Below, piece after piece: positions 1 to 8,145 of a DNA stretch of 64,000 nt; within the stretch, counting starts at the first letter, position 1, and each line of letters starts with the position of its first letter. Both the position numbers and the translations under genes were made by a program. The notes below the pieces were generated by a model. That model ran no database searches and had not been told where the DNA came from. It saw only the letters and a program-made list of their open reading frames with translations. Source of the stretch: Rhizobium rhododendri (GTDB lineage: Bacteria; Pseudomonadota; Alphaproteobacteria; Rhizobiales; Rhizobiaceae); assembly GCF_007000325.2 (NCBI RefSeq), contig NZ_CP117268.1, forward strand, positions 682,001-746,000, in the 5' to 3' direction.

Positions 1-959
1 ACCTCAGCTGCAGCCGCCCCCGAAATTCCCGCGCCGTCACCGATCACGTAAAGGCCAGGCACGCTGGTGCGAAAATCCGAATCCGTTTGCGGAATCCAGC
101 CGCCACGCGCCTCATCGAACGCATGCTCGGCACGCAGCAGCCTCGTGACGTCGGTTGATGCCGTCAGGCCGTTTCCAACCGCGACGGCATCAACGACGAT
201 CGTCCGCTCCGCGCCTTCCGACGGCAGGCCATCATTATCGACCGGACCGATCGTTGCCTCGATTTCGTCCTCGCCCCGTCGAGCAGCATTGCGGATGGCA
301 TGTCTGTTGAAGAAGGGAACGCCTGCGCGATGAAGTCGCGCCAGCCATCCTGCACCGCGCATCGCAAGGTCGGGTCGCGTCAGGAAAGCCGCGCCATGTG
401 CCAGCCAATCGCCCCGTGAGGCAAGATCAACGACACCAGCGACCTCCCCACCGGCCTTGAGAATTCCGGCGGCAACAGCCAGCAGCAACGGCCCTTGTCC
501 TGCCACCAGCGTCCGGCGTCCCGGCAAAATATGTTGTGACTGCAGGAGGATCGTCGCGCCGGCAAGGCCTGTTATGCCGGGAAGCGTCCAGCCGGGAAAG
601 GGAACGACCCGCTCCTGCGCGCCGGTAGCCACGATGATCTTACGGGCGCGCCAGGACACCGGCCCGCTTTTGGAAAGGCCATCCACTCGCAAGTCGGGAG
701 AGACCGACCAGACTGCGTGACCGAAGCGCGTGTCGACAGCGCTTTCTGCAAGACGGCGGCGCAAGGCGTCTCCAGCCCGGCTTTCGGGGGTGGATTTTAG
801 ACCTTCGAAGCTACGAGGTGCCGCGCGATAGACTTGGCCGCCCGCCGCCTGGGCCTCATCGACCAGCAATACCCGGAGACCGCAAGACGCAGCCGACAGA
901 GCGGCCTCGCCTCCGGCCGGGCCGGCACCAATAACAAGGACATCATAGATCTCGGTCAT
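1..959 (-). CDS. FAD/NAD(P)-dependent oxidoreductase, opine/hydroxyproline dehydrogenase-like subunit (C-terminus beyond window)
   Basis: Reading leftward from an ATG at 957-959, the frame is open to the window edge (about 319 codons seen). The N-terminus carries a Rossmann dinucleotide motif (VLVIGAGPAGGEAA) followed by an acidic strand end (LLVDEAQAAGGQVYRAAP). Further on there are ATGAQER and a C-terminal flavin motif (GLYVIGDGAGISGA), as in the large subunit of opine oxidases, cyanide synthase HcnB and the LhpE-type subunit of hydroxyproline dehydrogenases. Its start overlaps the stop of the [2Fe-2S] gene (ATGA), so the two are translationally coupled and probably form one membrane-associated or soluble complex. 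The same architecture occurs fused in the protein at 9048-11966. The C-terminal [2Fe-2S]-binding BFD-like domain expected for this family would lie outside the window. Substrate is not determinable. Confidence 0.85.
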   Translation of the reverse strand, partial: MTEIYDVLVIGAGPAGGEAALSAASCGLRVLLVDEAQAAGGQVYRAAPRSFEGLKSTPESRAGDALRRRLAESAVDTRFGHAVWSVSPDLRVDGLSKSGPVSWRARKIIVATGAQERVVPFPGWTLPGITGLAGATILLQSQHILPGRRTLVAGQGPLLLAVAAGILKAGGEVAGVVDLASRGDWLAHGAAFLTRPDLAMRGAGWLARLHRAGVPFFNRHAIRNAARRGEDEIEATIGPVDNDGLPSEGAERTIVVDAVAVGNGLTASTDVTRLLRAEHAFDEARGGWIPQTDSDFRTSVPGLYVIGDGAGISGAAAAE

Positions 960-1273
960 GCGATCGTTCCCTTTCGGACAACCAGACCATCGGCGCATTC
1001 CGACTGGCAAGCCGGTCGACGGACGCCATCCACTTCAACCGAGCACTCCTGACAAAGGCCCATCCAGCAGAACGGGCCGCGCGGGGCATGGTCATTCGGA
1101 CTCTCGCGAAGCGTTTTATAGCCGGCCACCAACAGTGCCGCCGCTATCGATTCACCCGCATAGGCATCAACTGAGCGACCTTCGAACGTGAAGCGCACGA
1201 CCTTGCCGCGCTCCACGTTGCGCTCCCGTAGATGCCTAGGGTTCGATTCAATGGGTTGACTTTCATCTGGCAC
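956..1273 (-). CDS. [2Fe-2S] ferredoxin-like small subunit of an amino-acid/opine dehydrogenase
   Basis: A 105-aa protein with a plant-type ferredoxin (sarcosine-oxidase alpha N-terminal-like) fold: a short beta region, then Cys spacing in PFCWMGLCQECSVEVDG and a last Cys in RRPACQSEC, giving the four Cys expected for one [2Fe-2S] cluster. Family members (HcnA, LhpF, OoxX-type proteins) pass electrons from a flavin subunit. The gene is first in a minus-strand operon, overlaps the following FAD subunit by 4 nt, and diverges from the amino-acid importer starting at 1393. This arrangement argues that the imported compound is the substrate of the oxidase. Start chosen at the ATG giving the usual short N-terminal tail before the fold. 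Confidence 0.85.
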   Translation of the reverse strand: MPDESQPIESNPRHLRERNVERGKVVRFTFEGRSVDAYAGESIAAALLVAGYKTLRESPNDHAPRGPFCWMGLCQECSVEVDGVRRPACQSECADGLVVRKGTIA

Positions 1274-1293
1274 AGTGTTTTTCTCGTCTACGA

Positions 1294-1316
1294 ACGGTAT
1301 ACGATAGATACACCGT
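1294..1316. promoter_or_regulatory. Inverted repeat in the divergent promoter region (candidate operator)
   Basis: Arms ACGGT (1294-1298) and ACCGT (1312-1316) flank a 13-nt AT-rich spacer containing GTATAC-like sequence, midway between the divergent [2Fe-2S] gene (start 1273) and importer gene (start 1393). GntR/FCD regulators commonly bind short inverted repeats in such positions, and two are encoded at 4972-6421. The assignment is inference; no consensus was tested. Confidence 0.35.
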
Positions 1317-1392
1317 CAAGACTGAATACGCAACGGCTCGCATACGGAAATATTGCGGAACGTTTCAAGTAGACTAAAAAAAGGGGAACGAT

Positions 1393-2202
1393 ATGAATGG
1401 TTTAAAAAGGGCTTGTCTGCTTGCCGGCGCAGCGTGGCTGGCATTTTCGGCAGGGGCTGCTAACGCGCACAGCCTGGATGAAATCTTGTCGGCTAAGAAA
1501 ATTGTCGTTGGAATCAATCCGAACCTGCCGCCCCTTGGGCGCTTCAACGATAAAAACGAAATCGAAGGGTTCGACGTCGACGTCGCCAAAAAGTTGGGCG
1601 AATTGCTGGGCGTAGAGGTTTCGCTTGTGCAGGTGTCGTCGGCCGACCGGGTGCCGTTCCTGGCCACCGGCAAGGCAGACATCGTCCTTGGCGCACTGAC
1701 CCGAACAGCCGACAGGGCCAAGGTAATCGACTTTTCGCTGCCGATTCAGACCGAAGCAATCAGTGGACTGGTGGCAAAGGATAAGCCCTACCAGACCATC
1801 GACGATCTGAACTCCGCTGACGTCCATCTTGTCGAAGTCCGCGGGACGACGCCTGTCGATTTCGTCAAGGACCGCCTGCCGAAGGCGCAGGTGACGCTCT
1901 TCGATAACTATCCGGATGCTGTGCGTGCGCTCGAGCAGGGCCGTGGCGATGCCATCGTCGACGTCGTCGACTATCTCGGGGCCTACACCAAGAATTATAG
2001 CACGGAGATGCGCGTCATTACCGACAAGTCTGCCTCAGTCGACTATGACTGCATCGGCATTGCCCAGGGCAATACGGCGCTGAAATCCTGGATCAACGTC
2101 GCCTTGTACCAGTTGCAGACCAACGGCTTCATGAAGACGAGCTACAAGCAGTGGTTCGGGATCGACATGGTCTATCCAATTCCTGTCACATCTTACTTCT
2201 GA
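1393..2202 (+). CDS. Periplasmic polar amino-acid-type solute-binding protein (family 3)
   Basis: A 269-aa extracytoplasmic binding protein. Residues 1-25 form a Sec signal peptide (KR, hydrophobic core, AANA cleavage context). The mature part begins with the family-3 pattern IVVGINPNLPPLGRFNDKNEIEGFDVDVAKKLGELLGV, and the second lobe has LVEVRGTTPVDFV and YPDAVRALEQGRGDAIVDVV. It should deliver an amino acid, opine or related zwitterion to the two permeases that follow (32 nt downstream). The length is normal for the family. A paralogous importer with a different binding protein lies at 6529. The Arg/Asp residues that clamp an alpha-amino/carboxylate group appear present (TRTADRAKVIDFS), supporting an amino-acid-like ligand, but the exact ligand cannot be read. 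Confidence 0.9.
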   Translation: MNGLKRACLLAGAAWLAFSAGAANAHSLDEILSAKKIVVGINPNLPPLGRFNDKNEIEGFDVDVAKKLGELLGVEVSLVQVSSADRVPFLATGKADIVLGALTRTADRAKVIDFSLPIQTEAISGLVAKDKPYQTIDDLNSADVHLVEVRGTTPVDFVKDRLPKAQVTLFDNYPDAVRALEQGRGDAIVDVVDYLGAYTKNYSTEMRVITDKSASVDYDCIGIAQGNTALKSWINVALYQLQTNGFMKTSYKQWFGIDMVYPIPVTSYF

Positions 2203-2234
2203 GCGGCGACGACTGATACGGACGGGATCGGGTC

Positions 2235-2909
2235 ATGCATTACGTTCTGCACTACAGTCAGATTACGTCCTATCTGCCATATTTTATAGGGGGCGCTCTG
2301 CTCAGTCTTGAGTTGAGCGTCCTGGCTTTCTTGGGCGCGATGGTTCTTGGGTTCGCGTTCGCGATCATCCGAAAGGAAGGCGGCCCGATCTTTTCGCGCC
2401 TGGTGCGCGGCTATGTCGTATTCTTCACCAATACGCCACAGCTCATGCAGATCTACGTGATTTTCTTTGGCTTGCCGGATCTGGGAATCGTCTTCTCACC
2501 GTTCGCAGCCGTGCTGATCGGCATGACGCTGAATGCGGCGGCCTATCTGACCGAGATCCTGCGGGCCGGGCTGGCATCCGTGCGGCCCGAGGAAATCGAC
2601 GCGGCTGAGACGCTGGGGATGAGCCGGGTTCAAAGCTTGCGCCATGTCATCATACCGCATGTCTTCCGTGTTGCCCTGCCTCCACTCAGCAACCAATATA
2701 TCCTGATGACGCTTGGCACCTCGATGGCCGCCGTGTTCGGGCTCGAAGAGCTGACGGGGCGGGCTTTCAACGTCAACGCGACGACGTTCCGCTCGATCGA
2801 AATCTTTTCGACGATAGCTGGCCTCTACGTCGTCATCACCTTTATCGCGACGATCTTGCTTGCCGTGGTCGGACGCTGGGTCTTCCGCGCACGGATCAGG
2901 GTGCTTTGA
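2235..2909 (+). CDS. Amino-acid ABC transporter permease (HisM/GlnP type), first subunit
   Basis: A 224-aa inner-membrane permease with about five hydrophobic segments. The family's cytoplasmic EAA loop is seen as EILRAGLASVRPEEIDAAETLGMSRVQSLRHVIIPH, which docks on the ATPase. The early segment YVVFFTNTPQLMQIYVIFFGLP corresponds to the conserved FRGTPLLVQ region, here with NTPQLMQ. It overlaps the second permease by 4 nt (ATGC...TGATG junction), so the two are translated together and likely form a heterodimer. Confidence 0.92.
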   Translation: MHYVLHYSQITSYLPYFIGGALLSLELSVLAFLGAMVLGFAFAIIRKEGGPIFSRLVRGYVVFFTNTPQLMQIYVIFFGLPDLGIVFSPFAAVLIGMTLNAAAYLTEILRAGLASVRPEEIDAAETLGMSRVQSLRHVIIPHVFRVALPPLSNQYILMTLGTSMAAVFGLEELTGRAFNVNATTFRSIEIFSTIAGLYVVITFIATILLAVVGRWVFRARIRVL

Positions 2910-3619
2910 TGCTGAAAGACATTCTCGTCCAGATTCCTCAGGTTTTCACAAGCTACAATATACTCTTGCTCGCAGAAGCGGCACTGACGACGCTTTATCT
3001 TTCGGCAGTCGGCTGCCTGGTCGGCGTCGTCTTCGGGACGCTCCTGTCCCTGGCCCGCCTTTCGCGCTCACCCTTAGTTTTTCCATTCAAGGCCGTGGCC
3101 TTCGTCTACGTCGAGGTCTTCCGCCGCGTGCCCTTCCTGGTAACCCTGCTGATGTTCTTCTTCGGGGCGCAGGTGATAGGACTGGATCTGTCGCCGCTTG
3201 CCATCACCGTCATCAGCACCTCGATCATTTCCACTGCCTTCGTCGCCGAAATTATCCGCGCAGCTCTTGCTGCCGTCAGCCCGAGCCAGTTGGAAACGGC
3301 CGCGGTGATGAACTTTTCGCCGTGGCAAATTCTCTACCATGTCCGCTGGCCGCAGGCGTGGCCATTGATACTGCCGCCGGTGTTTGGTTATTTCGTGCTG
3401 TTCATCAAGGACACCGCACTCGCCTCACAGATCGGCGTTCTCGAACTGACCCAGGCCGGCAAAATTCTCAATACCAAGGGTTTTTCGGCTCTGCTGGTCT
3501 TCACGACCATCCTGGTTCTGTACTTCTTGATTTCCTATCCCTTGGCTCGGCTAGGGACTTATCTGGAGAGCTATATTGGCGCATCTCGACATTCGCGGTC
3601 TCGCAGCCCGTTACGCTGA
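2906..3619 (+). CDS. Amino-acid ABC transporter permease (HisQ/GlnP type), second subunit
   Basis: A 237-aa permease paralogous to its upstream partner. It has the RRVPFLVTLLMFFFGAQV segment and an EAA loop (AEIIRAALAAVSPSQLETAAVMNFSPWQILYHVRWPQA). The start ATG overlaps the upstream permease stop. The last 44 nt overlap the ATPase gene, which begins at a TTG inside this frame. The C-terminus ends in a basic, serine-rich tail (ASRHSRSRSPLR) produced by that overlap. Confidence 0.9.
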   Translation: MMLKDILVQIPQVFTSYNILLLAEAALTTLYLSAVGCLVGVVFGTLLSLARLSRSPLVFPFKAVAFVYVEVFRRVPFLVTLLMFFFGAQVIGLDLSPLAITVISTSIISTAFVAEIIRAALAAVSPSQLETAAVMNFSPWQILYHVRWPQAWPLILPPVFGYFVLFIKDTALASQIGVLELTQAGKILNTKGFSALLVFTTILVLYFLISYPLARLGTYLESYIGASRHSRSRSPLR

Positions 3620-4349
3620 TCTCACCGTTCTGGACGGTATAGACCTGACGGTGGAGCGCGGCGAGATCGTCAGCTTGATCGGACCATCTGGGTCCGGGAA
3701 AAGCACGCTCTTGCGCGTCATCACGGGTTTGCTCAAGCCGGAGCGAGGCGACATCATTCTCGATGGAGAGAGGATCGATTATGCAAATCGGCGCTCGCTT
3801 CAGGCTGCGCGCGAGAAGCTGGCGATCGTTTTTCAGCAATACAATCTGTTCGGAAACATGACCGTGCTCGGCAACGTGATGATCGCGCCGGCAAAAATCC
3901 GCAAGCGCGACAAACGCGAGGTCGAGGCCGAAGCCAAGATCTGGCTCGACAAGGTCGGCCTTGGCGACAAACTGAGCGCCTATCCGGACGAGCTTTCGGG
4001 CGGCCAGCAACAGCGCGTGGCGCTGGCGCGCGCGCTTTGCCTGAAACCGGAAATTCTGCTGCTCGACGAAGTCACGTCCGCCCTTGACCCCGAGCGGGTG
4101 AGCGAGGTCCTCGACACGATCAAGCTCCTCGCTTCCGAAAACATCACCCTGTTGATCGTCTCGCACGAGATGAGTTTCGTGCGCGAGGTATCCGATCGTG
4201 TGGTCTTCATGGCGAACGGCCGGATCCAGGAAATAGGGACTCCGAAGCAGATATTCGACGCGCCTCAAGTTCAGCGCACCCGAGACTTTATCGGCAAGAT
4301 CGCCCGCCCGGCGCATACCGATTTCATTGCCCCATCCATGGAGATCTAG
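3576..4349 (+). CDS. Amino-acid ABC transporter ATP-binding protein (GlnQ/HisP type)
   Basis: A 257-aa ATPase with Walker A (GPSGSGKST, about residues 35-43), Q-loop (FQQYNLFGNMTV), signature LSGGQQQR, Walker B (ILLLDEVTSALDPE) and the switch histidine (IVSHEM). It energises the importer made by the three preceding genes. The best start is TTG at 3576, preceded by a GGAGAG box and giving the normal short N-terminus before the first beta strand; an ATG start would remove part of the fold. The gene overlaps the upstream permease by 44 nt, an unusually long overlap that implies coupled translation. Confidence 0.92.
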   Translation: MAHLDIRGLAARYADLTVLDGIDLTVERGEIVSLIGPSGSGKSTLLRVITGLLKPERGDIILDGERIDYANRRSLQAAREKLAIVFQQYNLFGNMTVLGNVMIAPAKIRKRDKREVEAEAKIWLDKVGLGDKLSAYPDELSGGQQQRVALARALCLKPEILLLDEVTSALDPERVSEVLDTIKLLASENITLLIVSHEMSFVREVSDRVVFMANGRIQEIGTPKQIFDAPQVQRTRDFIGKIARPAHTDFIAPSMEI

Positions 4350-4354
4350 AGAGA

Positions 4355-4771
4355 ATGAAACTGAAGATAACCGCTGGCCCCTATGTCTTCGACGCGGTGC
4401 TTGAGATCGAACGAGCCCCCGAGACATCGAAGGCTTTCTTGGAGCGCATGCCCTACGAGGGGAAAATCGTCCATGTGCGCTGGTCCGGCGAGGGCGTCTG
4501 GATACCGCTTGGGGACTTTAATTTCGGTGTTGGCTATGAGAACCATACAAGTCACCCGGCGCCAGGCCATGTTATTCTCTACCCCGGCGGCATTAGCGAA
4601 ACCGAAATACTAATCGCCTACGGCGGCGTGGCATTTTCTTCAAAGGTCGGTCAGCTTGCAGGCAATCACTTCATAACAATCACGTCGAGCCTCGATAAGC
4701 TGTATGAGCTGGGCCGCAAGACTTTGTGGGAGGGCGCACAGTCTATTACTTTCGAAAGAGTAGAGGATTAA
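4355..4771 (+). CDS. DUF3830 cyclophilin-like protein (copy 1)
   Basis: A 138-aa protein beginning MKLKITAGPYVFDAVLE, starting 5 nt after the ATPase stop with a GAGAG box, so it is the last gene of the importer operon. The sequence matches the DUF3830 family, which has a cyclophilin-like beta-barrel fold: a strand-rich core, FLERMPYEGKIVHVRWSGEGVW, and the highly conserved YENHTSHPAPGH segment. There is no signal peptide, so it is probably cytosolic. Copy 2 at 12855 aligns without gaps over about 133 residues, with roughly four in five residues identical by eye. Each copy closes a transporter/dehydrogenase module. Biochemical function of the family is not known to me; a role in handling the imported metabolite is inference only. 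Confidence 0.85.
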   Translation: MKLKITAGPYVFDAVLEIERAPETSKAFLERMPYEGKIVHVRWSGEGVWIPLGDFNFGVGYENHTSHPAPGHVILYPGGISETEILIAYGGVAFSSKVGQLAGNHFITITSSLDKLYELGRKTLWEGAQSITFERVED

Positions 4772-4971
4772 AAACAGCGATTTATCCGTGTTGGATAGCG
4801 AAGGGTAAGCTGGAGCGCTCCCTAAGTATTTGCCGTGATGACGGTCTCACCTCAATCGGTGGGAACGTCCGGTACCTCCGTGTAGAAATTTGGCACCGGT
4901 AAACTTCTGAAAGTGCCTTCTATTTGGTGACCTCACGCTCTCATACGATCAATAAGCAAACCAATCCCAGG

Positions 4972-5655
4972 TCACATTTCCGTCGATTGCAGATGTCTTC
5001 GAGCGAACTCTATCAGGCTGACGATATGGCCCGCCACCGCATCCCGGGTAGATTTCTCATCTCCAAGCTCGATCGCTTCGATTATGACGAGATGTTCGGT
5101 CGAATCCGGCCTGAGGCGGTCCTTTAGCCGCTCGATTTCGAACAACCGCGTCGTCGCCCGAAGTTCCCGCAGGACCTTTGCCATAACCGCATTGCCGCAA
5201 TTGTCGATGATCATGTTGTGAAGGTTGTCGTCTGAGAACCAGTGCTGATCGGTATGATAGGCGGTGGCCCCAAGCAGTTCGTCAATTTCTCTCCTGACTG
5301 TTATGAGTTGGCGACGGGGGATCGCTTTTATGGACAAGACTGCGGCTTCGGGTTCGATGAGCAGGCGAAGCCTCAGGCTTTGCAAATACTCGCCGATGTC
5401 CACATGACGAACTACGTAGTTCCGGCCATTGCCCTTGCGGACGAGACCTTCGCCCTCAAGGCGTTGAAGGGCTTCCCGCAAGGGAGTTCTCGAGATGCCA
5501 AGTGTCTCGGCAAGCCGAGCTTCCACGATGACATGGCCCCCCTTCAGCCTGCGATGCCTAATCATGTCGGATATGGCCTTGTAGGCCATGGATGCGAGAT
5601 TATGCCCGCTCTTGTCTGGGGCGGTCTCCACCCGCCCGCTTGAAACGTCTGTCAC
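4972..5655 (-). CDS. GntR-family (FCD/FadR subgroup) transcriptional regulator
   Basis: A 227-aa regulator. The N-terminal winged helix is MAYKAISDMIRHRRLKGG followed by LAETLGISRTPLREALQRLEGEGLV (about residues 25-85). The C-terminal FCD all-helical ligand domain has SLRLRLLIEPEAA, DDNLHNMIIDNCGN and STEHLVIIEAIELGD, where the His and Asp/Asn residues normally bind a metal and carboxylate ligand. I chose the GTG at 5653-5655, preceded by AGGA, because the longer open frame runs antisense into the divergent regulator at 5768. It is a paralogue of that neighbour and likely controls one or both dehydrogenase modules. Confidence 0.85.
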   Translation of the reverse strand: MTDVSSGRVETAPDKSGHNLASMAYKAISDMIRHRRLKGGHVIVEARLAETLGISRTPLREALQRLEGEGLVRKGNGRNYVVRHVDIGEYLQSLRLRLLIEPEAAVLSIKAIPRRQLITVRREIDELLGATAYHTDQHWFSDDNLHNMIIDNCGNAVMAKVLRELRATTRLFEIERLKDRLRPDSTEHLVIIEAIELGDEKSTRDAVAGHIVSLIEFARRHLQSTEM

Positions 5656-5767
5656 AGTCCTGTCGATCTCCAATCCGCTTCCGCCCGATCTCTCGCGCGA
5701 CGCGCCACTTCCTTCAAGATGGCTCTTGTTGCATATGATAACCGATATCGAAAAGGGACCAACATAA

Positions 5768-6421
5768 TTGCCTGGTGACAATGAACTTGATGAGCAGGTC
5801 GATACCAGTCTTGCGGATAATACATACCGCAGCGTGCTGGCGGACATTCTTGCCGCCCGACTTGTCGGCGGATCGGTTGTGCAGCAACGCAGACTGGCTG
5901 CGCAGCACTCGGTTTCGCGGTCGCCGATGCGCCACGCACTGGGGAGACTGGAAGGCGAGGGGCTCCTTGTTCGCGACGAAAAGGGAGTTCTGTCTGTTCG
6001 GGTGATCAGCCTCAAAGACTATCTCGACAGCTTGGCGATGCGCGCCCTTCTTGAGCCGCCAGCCGCTGTCCAGGCGGCTCTGCACGGTCGTCGAGATCGC
6101 GTTGAATCGCTCTTCGACATGCTCGACGCAATCGAAGCAAATGCCGATCCTGACCCTGAGATCGTATGGCAATTCGATGATGCACTGCATGGTTACATCG
6201 CTACTGAGAGCGGAAATCCATTTATGTCCGCCGCCATTGCGGAGATGCGGCGCTACACGACCATTTTCGAAAGGCAGATGGCCGTGGTTCGGGCGAAGCC
6301 CGGCGTCGGCGAGCACCGCGCAATACTCGAAGCCCTTTCCAAGGGCGACGGCGATGCAGCCCGGCTGGCGATGATCAATCATCTCGAGGTGGTCAGGCAA
6401 GGCGTTCTCTCAAATTACTGA
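5768..6421 (+). CDS. GntR-family (FCD subgroup) transcriptional regulator
   Basis: A 217-aa regulator divergent from the GntR gene ending at 4972. The winged helix is at about residues 18-75 (AAQHSVSRSPMRHALGRLEGEGLL), and the FCD domain includes SLAMRALLEPPAA, DDALHGYIATESGN and GEHRAILEALSKGD. The start is TTG at 5768; no ATG in this frame precedes the helix-turn-helix, and an AAGGG box lies about 10 nt upstream. The stop is 107 nt before the binding-protein gene at 6529, with an inverted repeat in between. It is therefore a strong candidate for the local regulator of module B. Confidence 0.85.
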   Translation: MPGDNELDEQVDTSLADNTYRSVLADILAARLVGGSVVQQRRLAAQHSVSRSPMRHALGRLEGEGLLVRDEKGVLSVRVISLKDYLDSLAMRALLEPPAAVQAALHGRRDRVESLFDMLDAIEANADPDPEIVWQFDDALHGYIATESGNPFMSAAIAEMRRYTTIFERQMAVVRAKPGVGEHRAILEALSKGDGDAARLAMINHLEVVRQGVLSNY

Positions 6422-6454
6422 ATGATCGAAAAATCGCGCTTGCATCACCAAAAT

Positions 6455-6470
6455 ACTTTTGTATAAAAGT
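6455..6470. promoter_or_regulatory. Perfect 6-bp inverted repeat, candidate GntR operator
   Basis: ACTTTT-GTAT-AAAAGT is a perfect palindrome with a 4-nt spacer. It lies between the GntR gene (ends 6421) and the binding-protein gene of module B (starts 6529). Size and symmetry fit a GntR/FCD operator; binding is inferred, not shown. Confidence 0.45.
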
Positions 6471-6528
6471 GGGATCCCATATGAATGCACGCCTGGGACC
6501 CAACGATAACAAAACTCCAGAGGATAAA

Positions 6529-7365
6529 ATGCTCCATTCTCACATCAAGCGCTGCATTCTTGCGGCATCCGTTCTTTCGATTACCGCATCGACCGCGTTC
6601 GCCCAATCCTGCCAGCCCAAGGTCGCCGCAGGTGAGCTGATAAAGCCGGGCACGCTTGTCATGTCGACCAACCCAACGCTGCCGCCACTCCAGTTCATCG
6701 ATTCCACCGGCGACCTCAAGGGGATGCGCATCGAGCTGGGCACCGAAATCGCAAAGCGTCTCTGCCTTCAGCCCGAGTATGTTCGCATTGAGTTCTCCGC
6801 GATGGTTCCCGGTCTGCAGGCCGGACGTTGGGATATGATCAATACCGGGATCTTCTTCACGGAGGAGCGAACCAAGATCATGCAGATGATCCCTTACGAA
6901 GATCAGGCGATCAGCGTCTCTGTAGCGCCGGGTTCCGACAAGAAGGTCACGACAAAGGACGATCTTGCTGGCATGACTGTCGGCGTCGAAATCGGTGGGT
7001 TTGAAGAAACCAAGGCCCATGCGCTCGACAAGGAGCTTCGTGATGCAGGCAAGGAAGGTCTCACGATCCAGACCTTCGACAACTTCGCATTGGCCTATCA
7101 AGCTTTGCGCGCTGGCCAAGTCCAGGGAGTCGTGTCGATCGACGCGGTCGCCAAGGACTATGACTCCCGTGGTGATTTCAAGCGCGCGATCAGCGGCCTA
7201 TACCCAGCTCCGGTCGCATTGGCATTCAAAAGCCCCACCCTTGCCGACACCGTCGCCGCAACGCTGAAGGAAATGAAGACCGACGGCTCGCTGAAGACCC
7301 TCTTTGACAAGTACGGCTTGCCGATGGTCTCAAGCGACTATTCTGTAAAGGGTCCTGGTCGCTGA
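6529..7365 (+). CDS. Periplasmic polar amino-acid-type solute-binding protein (family 3), module B
   Basis: A 278-aa binding protein. The ATG at 6529 is preceded by AGAGGA and gives a clean signal peptide (HIKRC, hydrophobic run, STAFAQS); an upstream in-frame ATG at 6469 would add an implausible 20-residue hydrophilic leader. The mature protein has LVMSTNPTLPPLQFIDSTGDLKGMRIELGTEIAKRLCL and DDLAGMTVGVEIGGFEETKAHAL, typical of the family-3 fold. Two Cys (positions near SCQP and RLCLQ) could pair in the periplasm. It serves the single permease downstream at 7436 and the ATPase at 11963, and is only distantly related to the binding protein at 1393. Confidence 0.9.
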   Translation: MLHSHIKRCILAASVLSITASTAFAQSCQPKVAAGELIKPGTLVMSTNPTLPPLQFIDSTGDLKGMRIELGTEIAKRLCLQPEYVRIEFSAMVPGLQAGRWDMINTGIFFTEERTKIMQMIPYEDQAISVSVAPGSDKKVTTKDDLAGMTVGVEIGGFEETKAHALDKELRDAGKEGLTIQTFDNFALAYQALRAGQVQGVVSIDAVAKDYDSRGDFKRAISGLYPAPVALAFKSPTLADTVAATLKEMKTDGSLKTLFDKYGLPMVSSDYSVKGPGR

Positions 7366-7392
7366 TCCAACGCGCGATTTGGTTTAAGAACG

Positions 7393-7415
7393 GGATGGCG
7401 CTTCCTGCGCCGTCC
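7393..7415 (+). terminator. Stem-loop between binding-protein and permease genes
   Basis: A 9-bp stem (GGATGGCGC with GCGCCGTCC, one G-T wobble) around a 5-nt loop sits 28 nt after the binding-protein stop and is followed by only a short TCTTC. It lacks a strong U-tract. It more likely protects the binding-protein mRNA or causes partial termination, as is common after the first gene of import operons, than acts as a full terminator. Confidence 0.45.
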
Positions 7416-7435
7416 TCTTCAGGAAAGTCTTGCAA

Positions 7436-8128
7436 ATGACGCTTTGGAACTGGTCCGGCTTCTTCGGGTACCTCGTCAATCCCTTCATTCTCGGCGGCGT
7501 ATTCACCACGGTCTGGTTGACCGTCGTCTCGCTGATGACCGGCTTGATAATCGGGTTTGCGCTTGCTTTGATGCGGCGGTCGCAGGTCCGGGCGCTCTAT
7601 TACCTCGCCAAGGCGTACATCTGGCTGTTCCGCGGGACGCCTCTTCTGGTCCAATTGATTGCGATTTACACCGCGCTTCCGCTCTTCGGCATCAAGTTCA
7701 CGGTGCTTGAGTCGGCGCTCATCGGACTGGCGTTGAACGAGGCCGCCTACCTGGCCGAGATCATACGCGCGGGCATCGAGGCCGTGCCGGACGGACAGAC
7801 GAGAGCCGCGCGGGCGCTCGGTATGACGGAGCGACAGATCATGCGCTACATCGTCATGCCGCAGGCCTTCAAGGTGATCATTCCGCCGCTCGGCAATTCG
7901 GTCAACGGCCTTCTCAAGACAACCTCAGTTACCTCGGTCATTTCGGTCGAGGAGCTTTTAAGGCGGACGCAGGTGCTGATCCAGGAGCGGTTCATGGTGC
8001 TCGAACTCTTCGCCGTGGCAGCGATCTACTATCTTCTTCTTACCACCCTCTGGGATTTTTTCCAGAATCACATCGAAAAGCGCTTGGGCCATGCCGAATC
8101 GCGGCTATCGGCGAACCAACGACGCTAA
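7436..8128 (+). CDS. Amino-acid ABC transporter permease (GlnP/HisM type), module B
   Basis: A 230-aa permease with about five membrane segments, the conserved YIWLFRGTPLLVQLIAIYTALPL segment and a complete EAA loop (AEIIRAGIEAVPDGQTRAARALGMTERQIMRYIVMPQA). The ATG at 7436 follows an AGGAAAG box better than the TTG at 7430. Only one permease gene is present in module B, so the channel is presumably a homodimer. It is followed after 17 nt by the DapA-family gene. Confidence 0.9.
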   Translation: MTLWNWSGFFGYLVNPFILGGVFTTVWLTVVSLMTGLIIGFALALMRRSQVRALYYLAKAYIWLFRGTPLLVQLIAIYTALPLFGIKFTVLESALIGLALNEAAYLAEIIRAGIEAVPDGQTRAARALGMTERQIMRYIVMPQAFKVIIPPLGNSVNGLLKTTSVTSVISVEELLRRTQVLIQERFMVLELFAVAAIYYLLLTTLWDFFQNHIEKRLGHAESRLSANQRR

Positions 8129-8145
8129 CCTCAGGAATTAAAGAC

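Noticed and set aside
5656..6015. N-terminal extension of the minus-strand GntR gene
   Set aside because: The extension is antisense to the divergent GntR gene and unlike any regulator N-terminus; a GTG at 5655 with AGGA box fits the family.
6471..6478. GGGATCCC palindrome next to the candidate GntR operator
   Set aside because: An 8-bp GC palindrome is expected by chance and does not share the operator's AT-rich pattern.
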